From Gammaproteobacteria bacterium (GTDB lineage Bacteria; Pseudomonadota; Gammaproteobacteria; Eutrophobiales; Eutrophobiaceae), in assembly GCA_003250975.1 (NCBI GenBank), contig QKIY01000035.1:124001-188000 (forward strand): 64,000 nucleotides of DNA, read 5' to 3'. The position numbers and the translations under genes are program-made. This document shows positions 56,089 to 64,000 of this stretch, piece after piece. Each line of letters starts with the position of its first letter. Position 1 is the stretch's first letter. Below the pieces are notes generated by a model that ran no database searches, was not told the origin of the DNA, and saw nothing but the letters and a program-made list of their open reading frames with translations.

Positions 56089-56333
56089 GTCAAATGATCC
56101 TGCTATTCAATAACTTCGCTGCTGCTGATAAAAAACTGCAGTGATTTCTCCACAATGCCATAGTTCTTTATTACTATTAACTATCTGGGCCGGGTCAACC
56201 TCATATATGTTTGTACTAGCATAATTTGGGTAATATTGCGCGTTTTTTAGGCAATTTGTATGCCGGTTAGCTCAATCTGGCCGGTGTATGTGAAGACCAT
56301 AATCCGGTATTGTCACCTAAAGGAGCCAGATAC

Positions 56334-56630
56334 GTGTTAAGACCTTGTTTCAGGATTTCGAAAGGTGGATTCGTAGCGTCAGGGGTCTTTCTGTCCCTCG
56401 CAGTAGCGGTATTCCTGTGGGTCTTTTTTATAGCCTCAAGGAATCCCGCCGATTCGGGTGAATCGGGGTTACTGCTCTTACCTTTTGCCCTGCCATGGAT
56501 AATGCTGGTCCCTGTTCAATGGTTGGGGCCTATTTCCGGTATAGGCATGATATTTTTCAATGCGTTGATTCTCTATCTTGTCTTTGGCGGTATGCGATTC
56601 GAGAGAGGGCTGGGGGATGATGATAGGTGA
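56334..56630 (+). CDS. Small membrane protein, unknown function
   Basis: A 98-residue protein with three hydrophobic segments (about 10-32, 45-63, 68-88) and a charged C-terminus (MRFERGLGDDDR). GTG 56334 is chosen because AAAGGAG lies 8 bases upstream; a TTG 24 bases earlier would place that site inside the gene. It is divergent from the STAND regulator. I recognise no family. Its coding status is probable but not certain. Confidence 0.55.
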   Translation: MLRPCFRISKGGFVASGVFLSLAVAVFLWVFFIASRNPADSGESGLLLLPFALPWIMLVPVQWLGPISGIGMIFFNALILYLVFGGMRFERGLGDDDR

Positions 56631-56793
56631 CTAGCCGGGGGCCTTTTCATGCTGATTGGCCATACGGGGGGGGTGGTTTCGAGGGACTTGGCCTGGGGTG
56701 TCACACGTTTTTTCAATATGGTTTCCGCGGCTAAAGGCTGTAACAGAGTGAGGCAGAGTGCAACAGTAAAAAATTTGTATTTTTAATCAGGCT

Positions 56794-56816
56794 ATTCAAG
56801 GTTTTTTCCCTTGAAT
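56794..56816. repeat. Perfect 8-bp hairpin in the nuo upstream region
   Basis: ATTCAAGG and CCTTGAAT enclose a 7-base loop of six T and one C, followed by TATTATTTG. It could terminate transcription leaving the 98-residue membrane gene, or be a binding site. The stem is AT-rich, so terminator strength would be low. Confidence 0.4.
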
Positions 56817-56990
56817 TATTATTTGAAATATACAGAAAAAATCCTCGTAGCCTGTGCAAATGTGTCATATATTGGAAACACACTATTTCTCCTGAGTGGG
56901 TATCAAATATAGGCCCGGATTTCAACTTCTGCACGTGTGAATCTGCCAGGAAACCCATAAGATTTAAGTGCCTGACTGCTGCTATCAGGG

Positions 56991-56996
56991 TATAAT
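56991..56996 (+). promoter_or_regulatory. Putative nuo operon -10 box
   Basis: TATAAT lies 75 bases before nuoA. The -35 region at 17 bases is poor (GTGCCT), so an activator would be expected if this is the true promoter. No other good promoter appears between the hairpin at 56794 and nuoA. Confidence 0.35.
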
Positions 56997-57070
56997 TAGC
57001 GGTTGAAAAGCCGTGCTGATATACTCTTCTGGCCGTATAAAATCTCTGGGGTACACCAGACAAACAAACT

Positions 57071-57439
57071 ATGTTGGAAAACTATTTCCCGGTTCTGATT
57101 TTTCTTGCAATGGGTGCAGTGATAGGCATCGTTCTGATCGCTTTGGGGCTTTTACTGGGGCATATCCTGGGGCATGCGCGACCCGACACTGAAAAACAGT
57201 CTCCTTATGAATGCGGGTTTGAGGCATTTGAAGACGCACGGATGAAGTTTGATGTCCGTTATTATCTCGTGGCCATCCTGTTTATCATATTCGACCTGGA
57301 AATCGCCTTCCTTTTTCCTTGGGCGGTTGTTCTGGATAAAATCGGTATGGCGGGTTTCTGGGCCATGATGATTTTCCTTGGTGTGCTTGTTATTGGGTTT
57401 ATATATGAATGGCGTAAAGGTGCACTGGAATGGGAGTAG
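57071..57439 (+). CDS. nuoA: NADH-quinone oxidoreductase subunit A
   Basis: Membrane subunit of complex I. The 122 residues have three helices (about 9-31, 66-87, 95-114) and the conserved acidic loop [41 protein letters not shown]. The gene overlaps nuoB by 10 bases. Confidence 0.97.
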   Translation: MLENYFPVLIFLAMGAVIGIVLIALGLLLGHILGHARPDTEKQSPYECGFEAFEDARMKFDVRYYLVAILFIIFDLEIAFLFPWAVVLDKIGMAGFWAMMIFLGVLVIGFIYEWRKGALEWE

Positions 57440-57912
57440 AAGAAAAGATCCACGAACAGGGTATTGTTACAACGACAGTTGATAACGTGATCAACTGGGC
57501 CCGGACCGGATCCTTGTGGCCCATGACATTTGGCTTGGCGTGTTGTGCGGTGGAAATGATGCATGCTGGGGCATCACGTTATGACCTGGATCGTTTTGGG
57601 GTGATATTTCGTCCCAGCCCGCGCCAGTCTGACGTCATGATTGTGGCCGGTACACTGGTCAACAAGATGGCTCCGGCATTGCGCAAGGTATATGACCAGA
57701 TGGCTGAACCTCGTTGGGTTATCTCCATGGGTTCCTGTGCCAATGGCGGGGGCTATTATCATTATTCTTATTCTGTAGTGCGAGGTTGTGATCGAATTGT
57801 TCCTGTCGATATATATGTGCCCGGCTGCCCTCCAACTGCCGAGGCATTGTTATACGGGATAATCCAACTGCAAAATAAAATTAGAAACACCAATTCAATA
57901 GTAAGGAAGTAG
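57430..57912 (+). CDS. nuoB: NADH-quinone oxidoreductase subunit B
   Basis: A 160-residue peripheral subunit carrying cluster N2, the last iron-sulfur centre before quinone. Its ligands Cys38, Cys39, Cys103 and Cys133 are all present ([52 protein letters not shown]). It is not fused to nuoC/D. Confidence 0.97.
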   Translation: MGVEEKIHEQGIVTTTVDNVINWARTGSLWPMTFGLACCAVEMMHAGASRYDLDRFGVIFRPSPRQSDVMIVAGTLVNKMAPALRKVYDQMAEPRWVISMGSCANGGGYYHYSYSVVRGCDRIVPVDIYVPGCPPTAEALLYGIIQLQNKIRNTNSIVRK

Positions 57913-57930
57913 AGGACAGCCGTTTCCCAG

Positions 57931-58623
57931 ATGACAATCGCATCATTGCAGACATTAGTTGATCGCCTGCAAGCGCGTTTTGCAGGCAAGATTTCCGGTT
58001 CCTGGATAGCTCATGGTGAGGCCACTATCGAAGTGGCGCCGGAACAACTGGTTGAAACCTGTCTGGCATTACGTGACGAGGACGACTTCAGCTTCGAGCA
58101 GCTGTCAGATCTTTGCGGTGTTGATTATTCCGCTTATGGCAGGGCCGACTGGGAAACACAGGAGACCACCAGTACCGGATTCAGTCGTGGTGTCAGCAAG
58201 GATGTGTTTCAGAAGCGCGACCCAAACGAGAAACATCAACTGGCCGTTGTTTATCATCTGCTTTCATTAAAACATAACCGCCGGCTCCGCCTGCGGTGCC
58301 TGCTTGAAAACAATCCGCCAGTCATACCTTCCGTGATTGATATCTGGTCCTCTGCGAACTGGTATGAGCGCGAAGCCTTCGACCTTTTCGGGATTCTGTT
58401 TGAGGGGCATCCGGACCTGCGCCGTATCCTTACTGACTACGGTTTTGTCGGTCACCCCTTCCGCAAGGATTTCCCGCTGGAAGGGAACGTGGAAGTGCGT
58501 TACGACCCAGAAAAGCAACGGGTTATCTATCAGCCGGTAACCATCACCAACCGGGTGCTGGTACCAAAGGTGATTCGAGAAGACAACCGTTACACAGACG
58601 ATGTGGAAACCGGGGATTCATAG
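57931..58623 (+). CDS. nuoC: NADH-quinone oxidoreductase subunit C
   Basis: A 230-residue hydrophilic arm subunit (30-kDa type). [19 protein letters not shown] and the signature [40 protein letters not shown] identify it. It is separate from nuoD, unlike the fused nuoCD of enterics, matching the 14-gene nuo operon of many gammaproteobacteria. Confidence 0.96.
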   Translation: MTIASLQTLVDRLQARFAGKISGSWIAHGEATIEVAPEQLVETCLALRDEDDFSFEQLSDLCGVDYSAYGRADWETQETTSTGFSRGVSKDVFQKRDPNEKHQLAVVYHLLSLKHNRRLRLRCLLENNPPVIPSVIDIWSSANWYEREAFDLFGILFEGHPDLRRILTDYGFVGHPFRKDFPLEGNVEVRYDPEKQRVIYQPVTITNRVLVPKVIREDNRYTDDVETGDS

Positions 58624-58648
58624 CAATTAGTCAATGTGCTGAGACAAA

Positions 58649-59902
58649 ATGCCAGAAATTCGTAACATGACAATGAATTTTGGCCCGCAGCATCCTGCGG
58701 CACACGGAGTTTTACGCCTCGTGCTGGAAATGGATGGCGAAGTTATCGAGCGGGCGGACCCCCATGTCGGCTTGTTACACCGTGCTACGGAAAAACTGGC
58801 CGAGAGCAAGCCCTATAACCAGAGCATCGGTTACATGGACCGGCTCGATTACGTCTCCATGATGTGTAATGAGCACGCCTATGTGCGCGCAATTGAAAAA
58901 TTACTGGGTGTCACACCACCACTGCGGGCCCAGTATATCCGTGTCATGTATTCCGAGATTACCCGGATACTCAATCATCTACTATGGCTGGGTTCACATG
59001 GTCTCGATATAGGAGCTATGACGGTCTTTCTTTACTGTTTTCGTGAAAGGGAAGACCTCATGGATTGTTATGAAGCCGTCTCCGGAACACGTATGCATGC
59101 CACTTATTTCAGACCGGGTGGTGTCTATCGTGATCTGCCTATGTTTATGCCCCAGTACCAGCCTTCTAAATGGCATAACGAGGAGGAAGTTAGGAAGCTG
59201 AATGAAAATCGCCAGGGCTCATTACTGGATTTCATTGAGTCATTCACCGAGCGCTTCCCTTCCTGTGTCGATGAATATGAGACTCTGTTGACTGATAATC
59301 GTATCTGGAAACAACGCACCGTCGACATCGGCGTGGTTTCGCCCGAACGGGCCCTGCAGCTTGGCTTCACCGGGCCTATGTTAAGGGGTTCCGGTATTGC
59401 CTGGGACCTTAGGAAAAAGCAGCCCTACGAAGTCTATGATCAAATGGATTTCGATATCCCGGTCGGTACGAACGGCGATTGCTATGATCGCTATCTTGTC
59501 CGGATTGAGGAGATGCGCCAGTCCAATCGCATTATCAAGCAATGCGTCGATTGGTTGCGTAATAATCCAGGCCCCGTGATTATTGATGATCACAAACTGG
59601 TGCCGCCACGTCGTGAAGAGATGAAAGAAGACATGGAGTCATTAATTCATCACTTCAAGCTGTTTACGGAAGGTTATTGTGTACCGGCAGGGGAGGTGTA
59701 TTCAGCCATTGAACATCCCAAGGGAGAATTCGGGATCTATCTCATTTCCGATGGAGCCAACAAACCCTACCGCGTAAAAATCCGCGCCGCGGGATTTGCC
59801 CACCTCTCGGCTATGAACGAGATGGTGCAGGGGCATATGCTGGCGGACGTCGTTGCGGTTATAGGTACGCAAGACATCGTATTTGGCGAGATCGACAGAT
59901 GA
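58649..59902 (+). CDS. nuoD: NADH-quinone oxidoreductase subunit D
   Basis: A 417-residue (49-kDa type) subunit forming the quinone pocket with NuoB. It has [51 protein letters not shown] and the conserved HxxxHxG-like [10 protein letters not shown] element. It overlaps nuoE by 4 bases. Confidence 0.97.
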   Translation: MPEIRNMTMNFGPQHPAAHGVLRLVLEMDGEVIERADPHVGLLHRATEKLAESKPYNQSIGYMDRLDYVSMMCNEHAYVRAIEKLLGVTPPLRAQYIRVMYSEITRILNHLLWLGSHGLDIGAMTVFLYCFREREDLMDCYEAVSGTRMHATYFRPGGVYRDLPMFMPQYQPSKWHNEEEVRKLNENRQGSLLDFIESFTERFPSCVDEYETLLTDNRIWKQRTVDIGVVSPERALQLGFTGPMLRGSGIAWDLRKKQPYEVYDQMDFDIPVGTNGDCYDRYLVRIEEMRQSNRIIKQCVDWLRNNPGPVIIDDHKLVPPRREEMKEDMESLIHHFKLFTEGYCVPAGEVYSAIEHPKGEFGIYLISDGANKPYRVKIRAAGFAHLSAMNEMVQGHMLADVVAVIGTQDIVFGEIDR

Positions 59903-60393
59903 TTGCAAAAAAAACAGAATTGTCACAACACGCCCGCGAGGAAATCGATCGGTGGATTGAAAAATACCCCCCGGACCATAAGCAGTCTGCGGTCCTCGCT
60001 GCATTACGTGAGGTCCAGCACGAGAACGGCGGTTACCTGACCACGGCGCTGATAGATGCCGTGGCGGACTATCTCGAGATGCCGCGAATCGCCGTCTATG
60101 AGGTTGCATCATTCTATTCCATGCTGGAGACCAGGCCCTGCGGTAGACATAGCATTTCTGTCTGTACCAATATTTCCTGCATGCTTAGAGGCGCCGATAC
60201 GATTGTTCATCATATTGAAAAGAAGCTGGGCATAAAAACCGGTGAATCAACGGCCGACGGGCGGTGTTACCTCAAGCAGGAGGAAGAATGCCTGGCAGCC
60301 TGCTGCGGGGCGCCGATGATGATGGTGGATCACGTTTATTACGAGAATCTCACACCGGAGATGGTGGATGAGATTCTAGATGGACTGGAGTAG
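59899..60393 (+). CDS. nuoE: NADH-quinone oxidoreductase subunit E
   Basis: The 164-residue 24-kDa-type subunit binds one [2Fe-2S] cluster through four cysteines, in [14 protein letters not shown] and [16 protein letters not shown]. It helps pass electrons from NuoF. The helical N-terminus ([19 protein letters not shown]) is typical. Confidence 0.96.
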   Translation: MIAKKTELSQHAREEIDRWIEKYPPDHKQSAVLAALREVQHENGGYLTTALIDAVADYLEMPRIAVYEVASFYSMLETRPCGRHSISVCTNISCMLRGADTIVHHIEKKLGIKTGESTADGRCYLKQEEECLAACCGAPMMMVDHVYYENLTPEMVDEILDGLE

Positions 60394-60400
60394 GCACCAA

Positions 60401-61696
60401 ATGGATATTAATCAGGTTTGTTACGCCACATTGCAGTTCGATGAGCCCTGGACACTGGAAAACTACCGCAAGGTGGGTGGCTACGAGGCGTGGCAACGTG
60501 TCCTTTCGGAGAAGATGCCGCCCGAGAAAGTCATTGAAGAGGTCAAGATTTCCGGCCTGCGCGGCCGTGGTGGTGCGGGTTTCCCCACGGGACTGAAGTG
60601 GAGCTTTATGCCAAAGCAGAATGATATTCCCAAGTATGTGGTATGTAATTCCGATGAGAGCGAACCGGGTACCTGTAAGGATCGTGATATCCTCCGGTTT
60701 AATCCCCATTCAGTAGTTGAGGGCCTTGCCATCGCCTGCTATGCCATGAATACCAAGGTGGCATACAACTATTTGCGTGGTGAATTCATGGATGAGCCCT
60801 GGAAACGCTTTAATGCCGCTCTGGAGGAGGCCTATGCCGCGGGTTACCTGGGCAAGAATGTGTTGGGTTCCGGTGTGGATGTCGATATCCATGGTTCGCT
60901 GGGTGCCGGGGCCTATATCTGTGGTGAAGAGACGGCCCTGCTGGAGTCGCTGGAAGGCAAGAAAGGTCAACCCCGGTTCAAACCGCCGTTCCCGGCCACT
61001 TTCGGTTTATATGGACGCCCCACTACCGTCAATAACACGGAATCATTCGCCTCTGTCCCCACGATCATACGTAAGGGCGGCAAGTGGTTTGCCGAGGTCG
61101 GGGTACATAACAGTGGCGGTACCAAGTGTTTCTCAGTCAGCGGCCATGTCAACCGGCCGGGGAATTATGAACTCCCGATGGGTATACCATTTGCGGAATT
61201 GCTGGAAATGGCAGGTGGTGTGCGCGACGGCCGGCAGTTGAAAGCCGTAATCCCGGGCGGGTCCTCCGTCCCCGTGGTCCGTGGTGAAATCATGCTGGAA
61301 ACCAATATGGATTACGAATCCATCCAGAAGGCCGGCTCCGCACTGGGTTCGGGTGCGGTGATTGTGATGGACGATACAACCTGCATGGTGCGCGCGCTGG
61401 AGCGCATTTCCCGATTTTATTATTCAGAATCCTGCGGCCAATGCACGCCATGCCGCGAAGGGACCGGCTGGCTGTATCGCGTGATCAGCCGCATTGAGCA
61501 TGGGCAGGGGAGGCCGGAAGATCTCGACAAGCTGGACAGTGTAGCCAGCAAGATCGAAGGCCATACCATATGTGCGCTGGGTGATGCCGCAGCCTGGCCG
61601 GTGCGTAGTTTCATCAAGCAGTTCCGCGATGAATTCGAATATCACATACAACATAAAAGCTGCATGGTGGGCAACACCAGGAATCAGGCTGCATAA
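60401..61696 (+). CDS. nuoF: NADH-quinone oxidoreductase subunit F
   Basis: The 431-residue 51-kDa-type subunit is the NADH entry site. [16 protein letters not shown] binds FMN, and [17 protein letters not shown] and [19 protein letters not shown] bind [17 protein letters not shown] and a later Cys hold the N3 [4Fe-4S] cluster. ATG 60401 gives the usual N-terminus; ATG 60380 inside nuoE is in frame but adds seven unneeded residues. Confidence 0.96.
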   Translation: MDINQVCYATLQFDEPWTLENYRKVGGYEAWQRVLSEKMPPEKVIEEVKISGLRGRGGAGFPTGLKWSFMPKQNDIPKYVVCNSDESEPGTCKDRDILRFNPHSVVEGLAIACYAMNTKVAYNYLRGEFMDEPWKRFNAALEEAYAAGYLGKNVLGSGVDVDIHGSLGAGAYICGEETALLESLEGKKGQPRFKPPFPATFGLYGRPTTVNNTESFASVPTIIRKGGKWFAEVGVHNSGGTKCFSVSGHVNRPGNYELPMGIPFAELLEMAGGVRDGRQLKAVIPGGSSVPVVRGEIMLETNMDYESIQKAGSALGSGAVIVMDDTTCMVRALERISRFYYSESCGQCTPCREGTGWLYRVISRIEHGQGRPEDLDKLDSVASKIEGHTICALGDAAAWPVRSFIKQFRDEFEYHIQHKSCMVGNTRNQAA

Positions 61697-61707
61697 AAAA
61701 TCTGGCG

Positions 61708-64000
61708 ATGAATGAAGAACTGATAACAATCGAAGTCGATGGCAAGACCCTGCAGGCGCGCAAGGGCCAGATGCTCATCGAGGTGACGGACAGCAACAAT
61801 ATCTATATCCCCCGTTTCTGCTATCACCGGAAACTGTCTGTCGCGGCGAACTGCCGAATGTGCCTGGTGGATGTTGAGAAAGCACCGAAGCCATTGCCCG
61901 CCTGTGCAACGCCGGTAATGGACGGAATGAAAGTCGCCACCCGTTCCAAACTTGCACTGGAGTCACAGAAGGCAGTAATGGAATTTCTCTTGATTAACCA
62001 CCCGCTCGATTGTCCCATCTGTGACCAGGGCGGTGAATGCGAATTGCAGGACCTGGCAATGGGTTATGGCCGAGATGTTTCCCGTTACCAGGAAAACAAA
62101 CGGGTGGTCAAGGACAAAAACATCGGTCCCCTTGTACAGACGGACATGACGCGATGTATTCACTGCACCCGATGCGTACGCTTTGGTGAAGAGATTGCGG
62201 GATTGAGGGAACTTGGTGCCACAGGCCGGGGTGAACACATGGAGATCGGCACTTATATTGAAAAAAGCATGGTCTCCGAGATGTCTGGCAATGTTATAGA
62301 TCTTTGCCCGGTGGGTGCTCTGACATCAAAACCCTTCAGGTTTTCAGCCCGTGCCTGGGAGATGCAACAGTACCCCGGCATTGCCCCGCATGACTCGGTT
62401 GGTTCCAACATCCATTTCCATATCAAGGGTAACCGCGTGAAGCGGGTTGTTCCGGCAGAAAATGAGGCAATCAATGAGGTCTGGATCTCGGACAGGGACC
62501 GATTCAGTTACGAAGGCTTGTATCACCCGGACAGACTGGCCACGCCGATGATCAGGAATGGCGGCACCTGGCAGGAAGTTGGCTGGGAGACCGCCTTGGC
62601 ATTTGCCCGTGACGGTCTGCAAAAAATATTGCACCATCATTCACCTGACCATATCGGTGCACTGGCATCTCCCTCGTCCAGCGTCGAGGAGTTCTACCTG
62701 TTGCAGAAACTCATGCGGGGGCTTGGAAGTTCCAATATCGATCACCGCCTGCGCCAGTCTGATTTTTCTGATCAAGCCCTGGCGCCTTTGTTTCCCTGGC
62801 TGGGCATTCCCATCGCTGATATTGAAAACCGGAATGCGGTGCTATTGGTAGGCAGTTATGTGCGCAAGGAACAACCGATCATTAATCATCGCTTGCGCAA
62901 GGCCGCGCTGCATGGTTGTCATATGCTGGTCATCAACCATCTGGATTACGATTTTAATTTTAATGTCTCTGCAAAGCTTGTTGCTTCCCCTTCTTCCATG
63001 GTGAATAACGTGGCCGGCGTATTAAAGGCAATGGCCGAACGTGCAGGGGTCACCATCGAGCCTGAGCTCAGTACTGCACTGAATCCTGTCAGCGTGACAG
63101 AATTACACCGTGATATGGCGGCGAAACTGCTGGATGCAAACAAGGGCCTGGTCCTCCTAGGCAATGCCGCAACGGCACATCCCCAATTCAGTGCCTTGCG
63201 CGCGTTGGCTACTGCCATTGCCAGGGCGTCCGGGTGTGACATTGGGTTCCTCACTGACGCGGCCAATTCGGCAGGGGCCTGGCTGGCAGGGGCCATACCG
63301 CATCGCCAGCCCGCTGGTGAGAAGGCCACCGGGTCGGGCCTCGATGCCCGTTCAATGTTGACCGAAGGTTTAAGTGCCTACCTGCTCCTGGGGCTTGAAC
63401 CAGATCTGGATTGCTGGGACGGCAGGCAGGCTGTAGCGGCACTCAATGAGGCCGATTTCGTGATTTCCCTGTCCGCCTATCAGAGCGGGGTACTTCGGTC
63501 CTGTGCTGATGTGCTTTTACCCATCTCGCTGTTTGCCGAGACCTCGGGCACCTTTATTAATAATGAAGGCACATGGCAAAGCTTTAACGGCGTTGTCGCA
63601 CCGGCCGGTGAGGCGCGTCCGGCATGGAAGGTATTACGCGTGCTGGGCAACCTGTTCAAGCTTCCCGGCTTTGATTACAGCTCGAGCTTTGAAGTACGGG
63701 ATGAGCTGCGTGTTCTGCTGGGTAACAAGACAGCCTGTAATGATGTGAACTGGCCGACGCCTGTGCTAACGCAGATCGCCATTAATGGTCTGGAGCGCAT
63801 CACGGACATTCCCATGAATGCCGCTGATTCCCTGGTTCGGCGCGCCGCAGCCTTGCAAGAGACAGCGGATGTTGCAGACGGGAAGCTGCATATCCATCCA
63901 CAATTGGCTGCTGAAAAGGGTCTCAATGCTGATAGCAAGGCGCGCGTTGAACAGGAGGAAGAAATAATTGAATTGCAGGTTGCTCTCGATGAACACGTTC
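61708..64000 (+). CDS. nuoG: NADH-quinone oxidoreductase subunit G, 5' part
   Basis: The gene runs past the window end; 764 residues are visible and the frame is uninterrupted. The N-terminal [2Fe-2S] ligands are Cys38, Cys49, Cys52 and Cys66. DCPICDQGGECELQD and MTRCIHCTRCVRFGEE follow with further cluster ligands. The remainder is the large molybdopterin-oxidoreductase-like domain. ATG 61708 follows nuoF by 11 bases. Confidence 0.96.
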   Translation, partial: MNEELITIEVDGKTLQARKGQMLIEVTDSNNIYIPRFCYHRKLSVAANCRMCLVDVEKAPKPLPACATPVMDGMKVATRSKLALESQKAVMEFLLINHPLDCPICDQGGECELQDLAMGYGRDVSRYQENKRVVKDKNIGPLVQTDMTRCIHCTRCVRFGEEIAGLRELGATGRGEHMEIGTYIEKSMVSEMSGNVIDLCPVGALTSKPFRFSARAWEMQQYPGIAPHDSVGSNIHFHIKGNRVKRVVPAENEAINEVWISDRDRFSYEGLYHPDRLATPMIRNGGTWQEVGWETALAFARDGLQKILHHHSPDHIGALASPSSSVEEFYLLQKLMRGLGSSNIDHRLRQSDFSDQALAPLFPWLGIPIADIENRNAVLLVGSYVRKEQPIINHRLRKAALHGCHMLVINHLDYDFNFNVSAKLVASPSSMVNNVAGVLKAMAERAGVTIEPELSTALNPVSVTELHRDMAAKLLDANKGLVLLGNAATAHPQFSALRALATAIARASGCDIGFLTDAANSAGAWLAGAIPHRQPAGEKATGSGLDARSMLTEGLSAYLLLGLEPDLDCWDGRQAVAALNEADFVISLSAYQSGVLRSCADVLLPISLFAETSGTFINNEGTWQSFNGVVAPAGEARPAWKVLRVLGNLFKLPGFDYSSSFEVRDELRVLLGNKTACNDVNWPTPVLTQIAINGLERITDIPMNAADSLVRRAAALQETADVADGKLHIHPQLAAEKGLNADSKARVEQEEEIIELQVALDEHV

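Larger units (their letters stand above)
56631..57070 (+). other. 440-base non-coding stretch before nuoA
   Basis: No convincing gene. The first 100 bases are G-rich (GGGGGGGTGG), and the middle is very AT-rich with T-runs and a perfect hairpin at 56794-56816. The last 100 bases contain TATAAT at 56991-56996, which is the likely nuo promoter region with an 70-80 base leader. The reverse-strand open frame of 110 codons here has no ribosome-binding site and an amino acid content unlike a protein. Confidence 0.5.

Noticed and set aside
56731-57063. 110-codon reverse frame upstream of nuoA
   Set aside because: No ribosome-binding site, no motif, and a low-complexity AT-rich sequence; treated as non-coding.
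50341-57070. Attachment-site repeat of the tRNA-Leu 3' end flanking the insert
   Set aside because: I searched by eye for the T-arm/acceptor sequence (TTCGAATCCGTCC, CATCGGC) near the right end and found no second copy; no integrase gene is present.
1-64000. CRISPR arrays, insertion sequences or tandem repeats
   Set aside because: No regularly spaced direct repeats, cas genes or transposase motifs were seen anywhere in the window.

Overview
The window is a stretch of gammaproteobacterial chromosome. The evidence is the supraoperon gyrA-serC-pheA-hisC-tyrA-aroA-cmk-rpsA-ihfB-lapA-lapB-pyrF, a csiV gene beside mfd, the nrdR-rib-nusB-thiL block, yciB-yciI-bolA, scpA-scpB-rluB, and tpiA-secG-tRNA-Leu near a 14-subunit-type nuo operon with separate nuoC and nuoD. 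Base composition is near 50 percent G+C. S-methyl-5'-thioinosine phosphorylase, paired class I and class II fumarases and a DsrE-like lipoprotein suggest a respiring, possibly sulfur-oxidising (Chromatiales-like) lineage. That placement is inference; no 16S gene or species marker is present.

Layout. 1-13 kb: aromatic amino acid, serine, nucleotide and ribosome genes, then LPS-control (lapAB) and pyrF, all forward. 13-18 kb: mfd, csiV and an unrecognised 295-residue protein. 18-20.3 kb (reverse): a purine/methylthioadenosine salvage operon (DUF815 ATPase, hpt, MTI phosphorylase). 20.6-27.2 kb (forward): glyA with a clear terminator, nrdR, ribD, ribE, ribB, ribH, nusB, thiL. 27.2-36.5 kb: a mosaic of short units (thioesterase and DsrE lipoprotein; glutamine amidotransferase and NTF2-like protein; divergent fumarases; hemerythrin; sodium symporter; small membrane protein; GST; flavin reductase). 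36.6-44 kb (mostly reverse): DUF2459 protein, cytochrome c, membrane protein, a CHASE2 receptor Ser/Thr kinase, then dapE-dam-bolA-yciI-yciB. 44-50.3 kb (forward): yciO, trpS, scpAB, rluB, a MagIII-like glycosylase, tpiA, secG, tRNA-Leu(GAG). 50.3-57 kb: an AT-rich insert carrying yiaW-yiaV homologues, a secreted cytochrome c, a giant STAND-type regulator ending in a SARP-like head, and a small membrane protein. 57.1 kb to the end: nuoA to nuoG (nuoG runs off the window).

How the parts fit. The first 10 kb make chorismate and convert it to Phe and Tyr (aroA, pheA, tyrA, hisC) beside translation genes. MTI phosphorylase and Hpt form a two-step route from methylthioinosine to IMP. GlyA and the rib genes feed one-carbon and flavin pools, and flavin is used by the nuo complex and the flavin reductase.

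The most unusual region is the insert between tRNA-Leu and nuoA. It interrupts a gene order that is contiguous in many relatives. It has lower G+C, a palindromic operator-like array before yiaWV, an FNR-like box before the cytochrome gene, and a regulator built like MalT with the LuxR-type helix-turn-helix replaced by a SARP-like DNA-binding head plus BTAD domain. The cytochrome's C-terminus resembles the electron acceptors of PQQ alcohol dehydrogenases, but no such dehydrogenase is present here. A second unusual object is the CHASE2 kinase, whose sensor contains an internal duplication.
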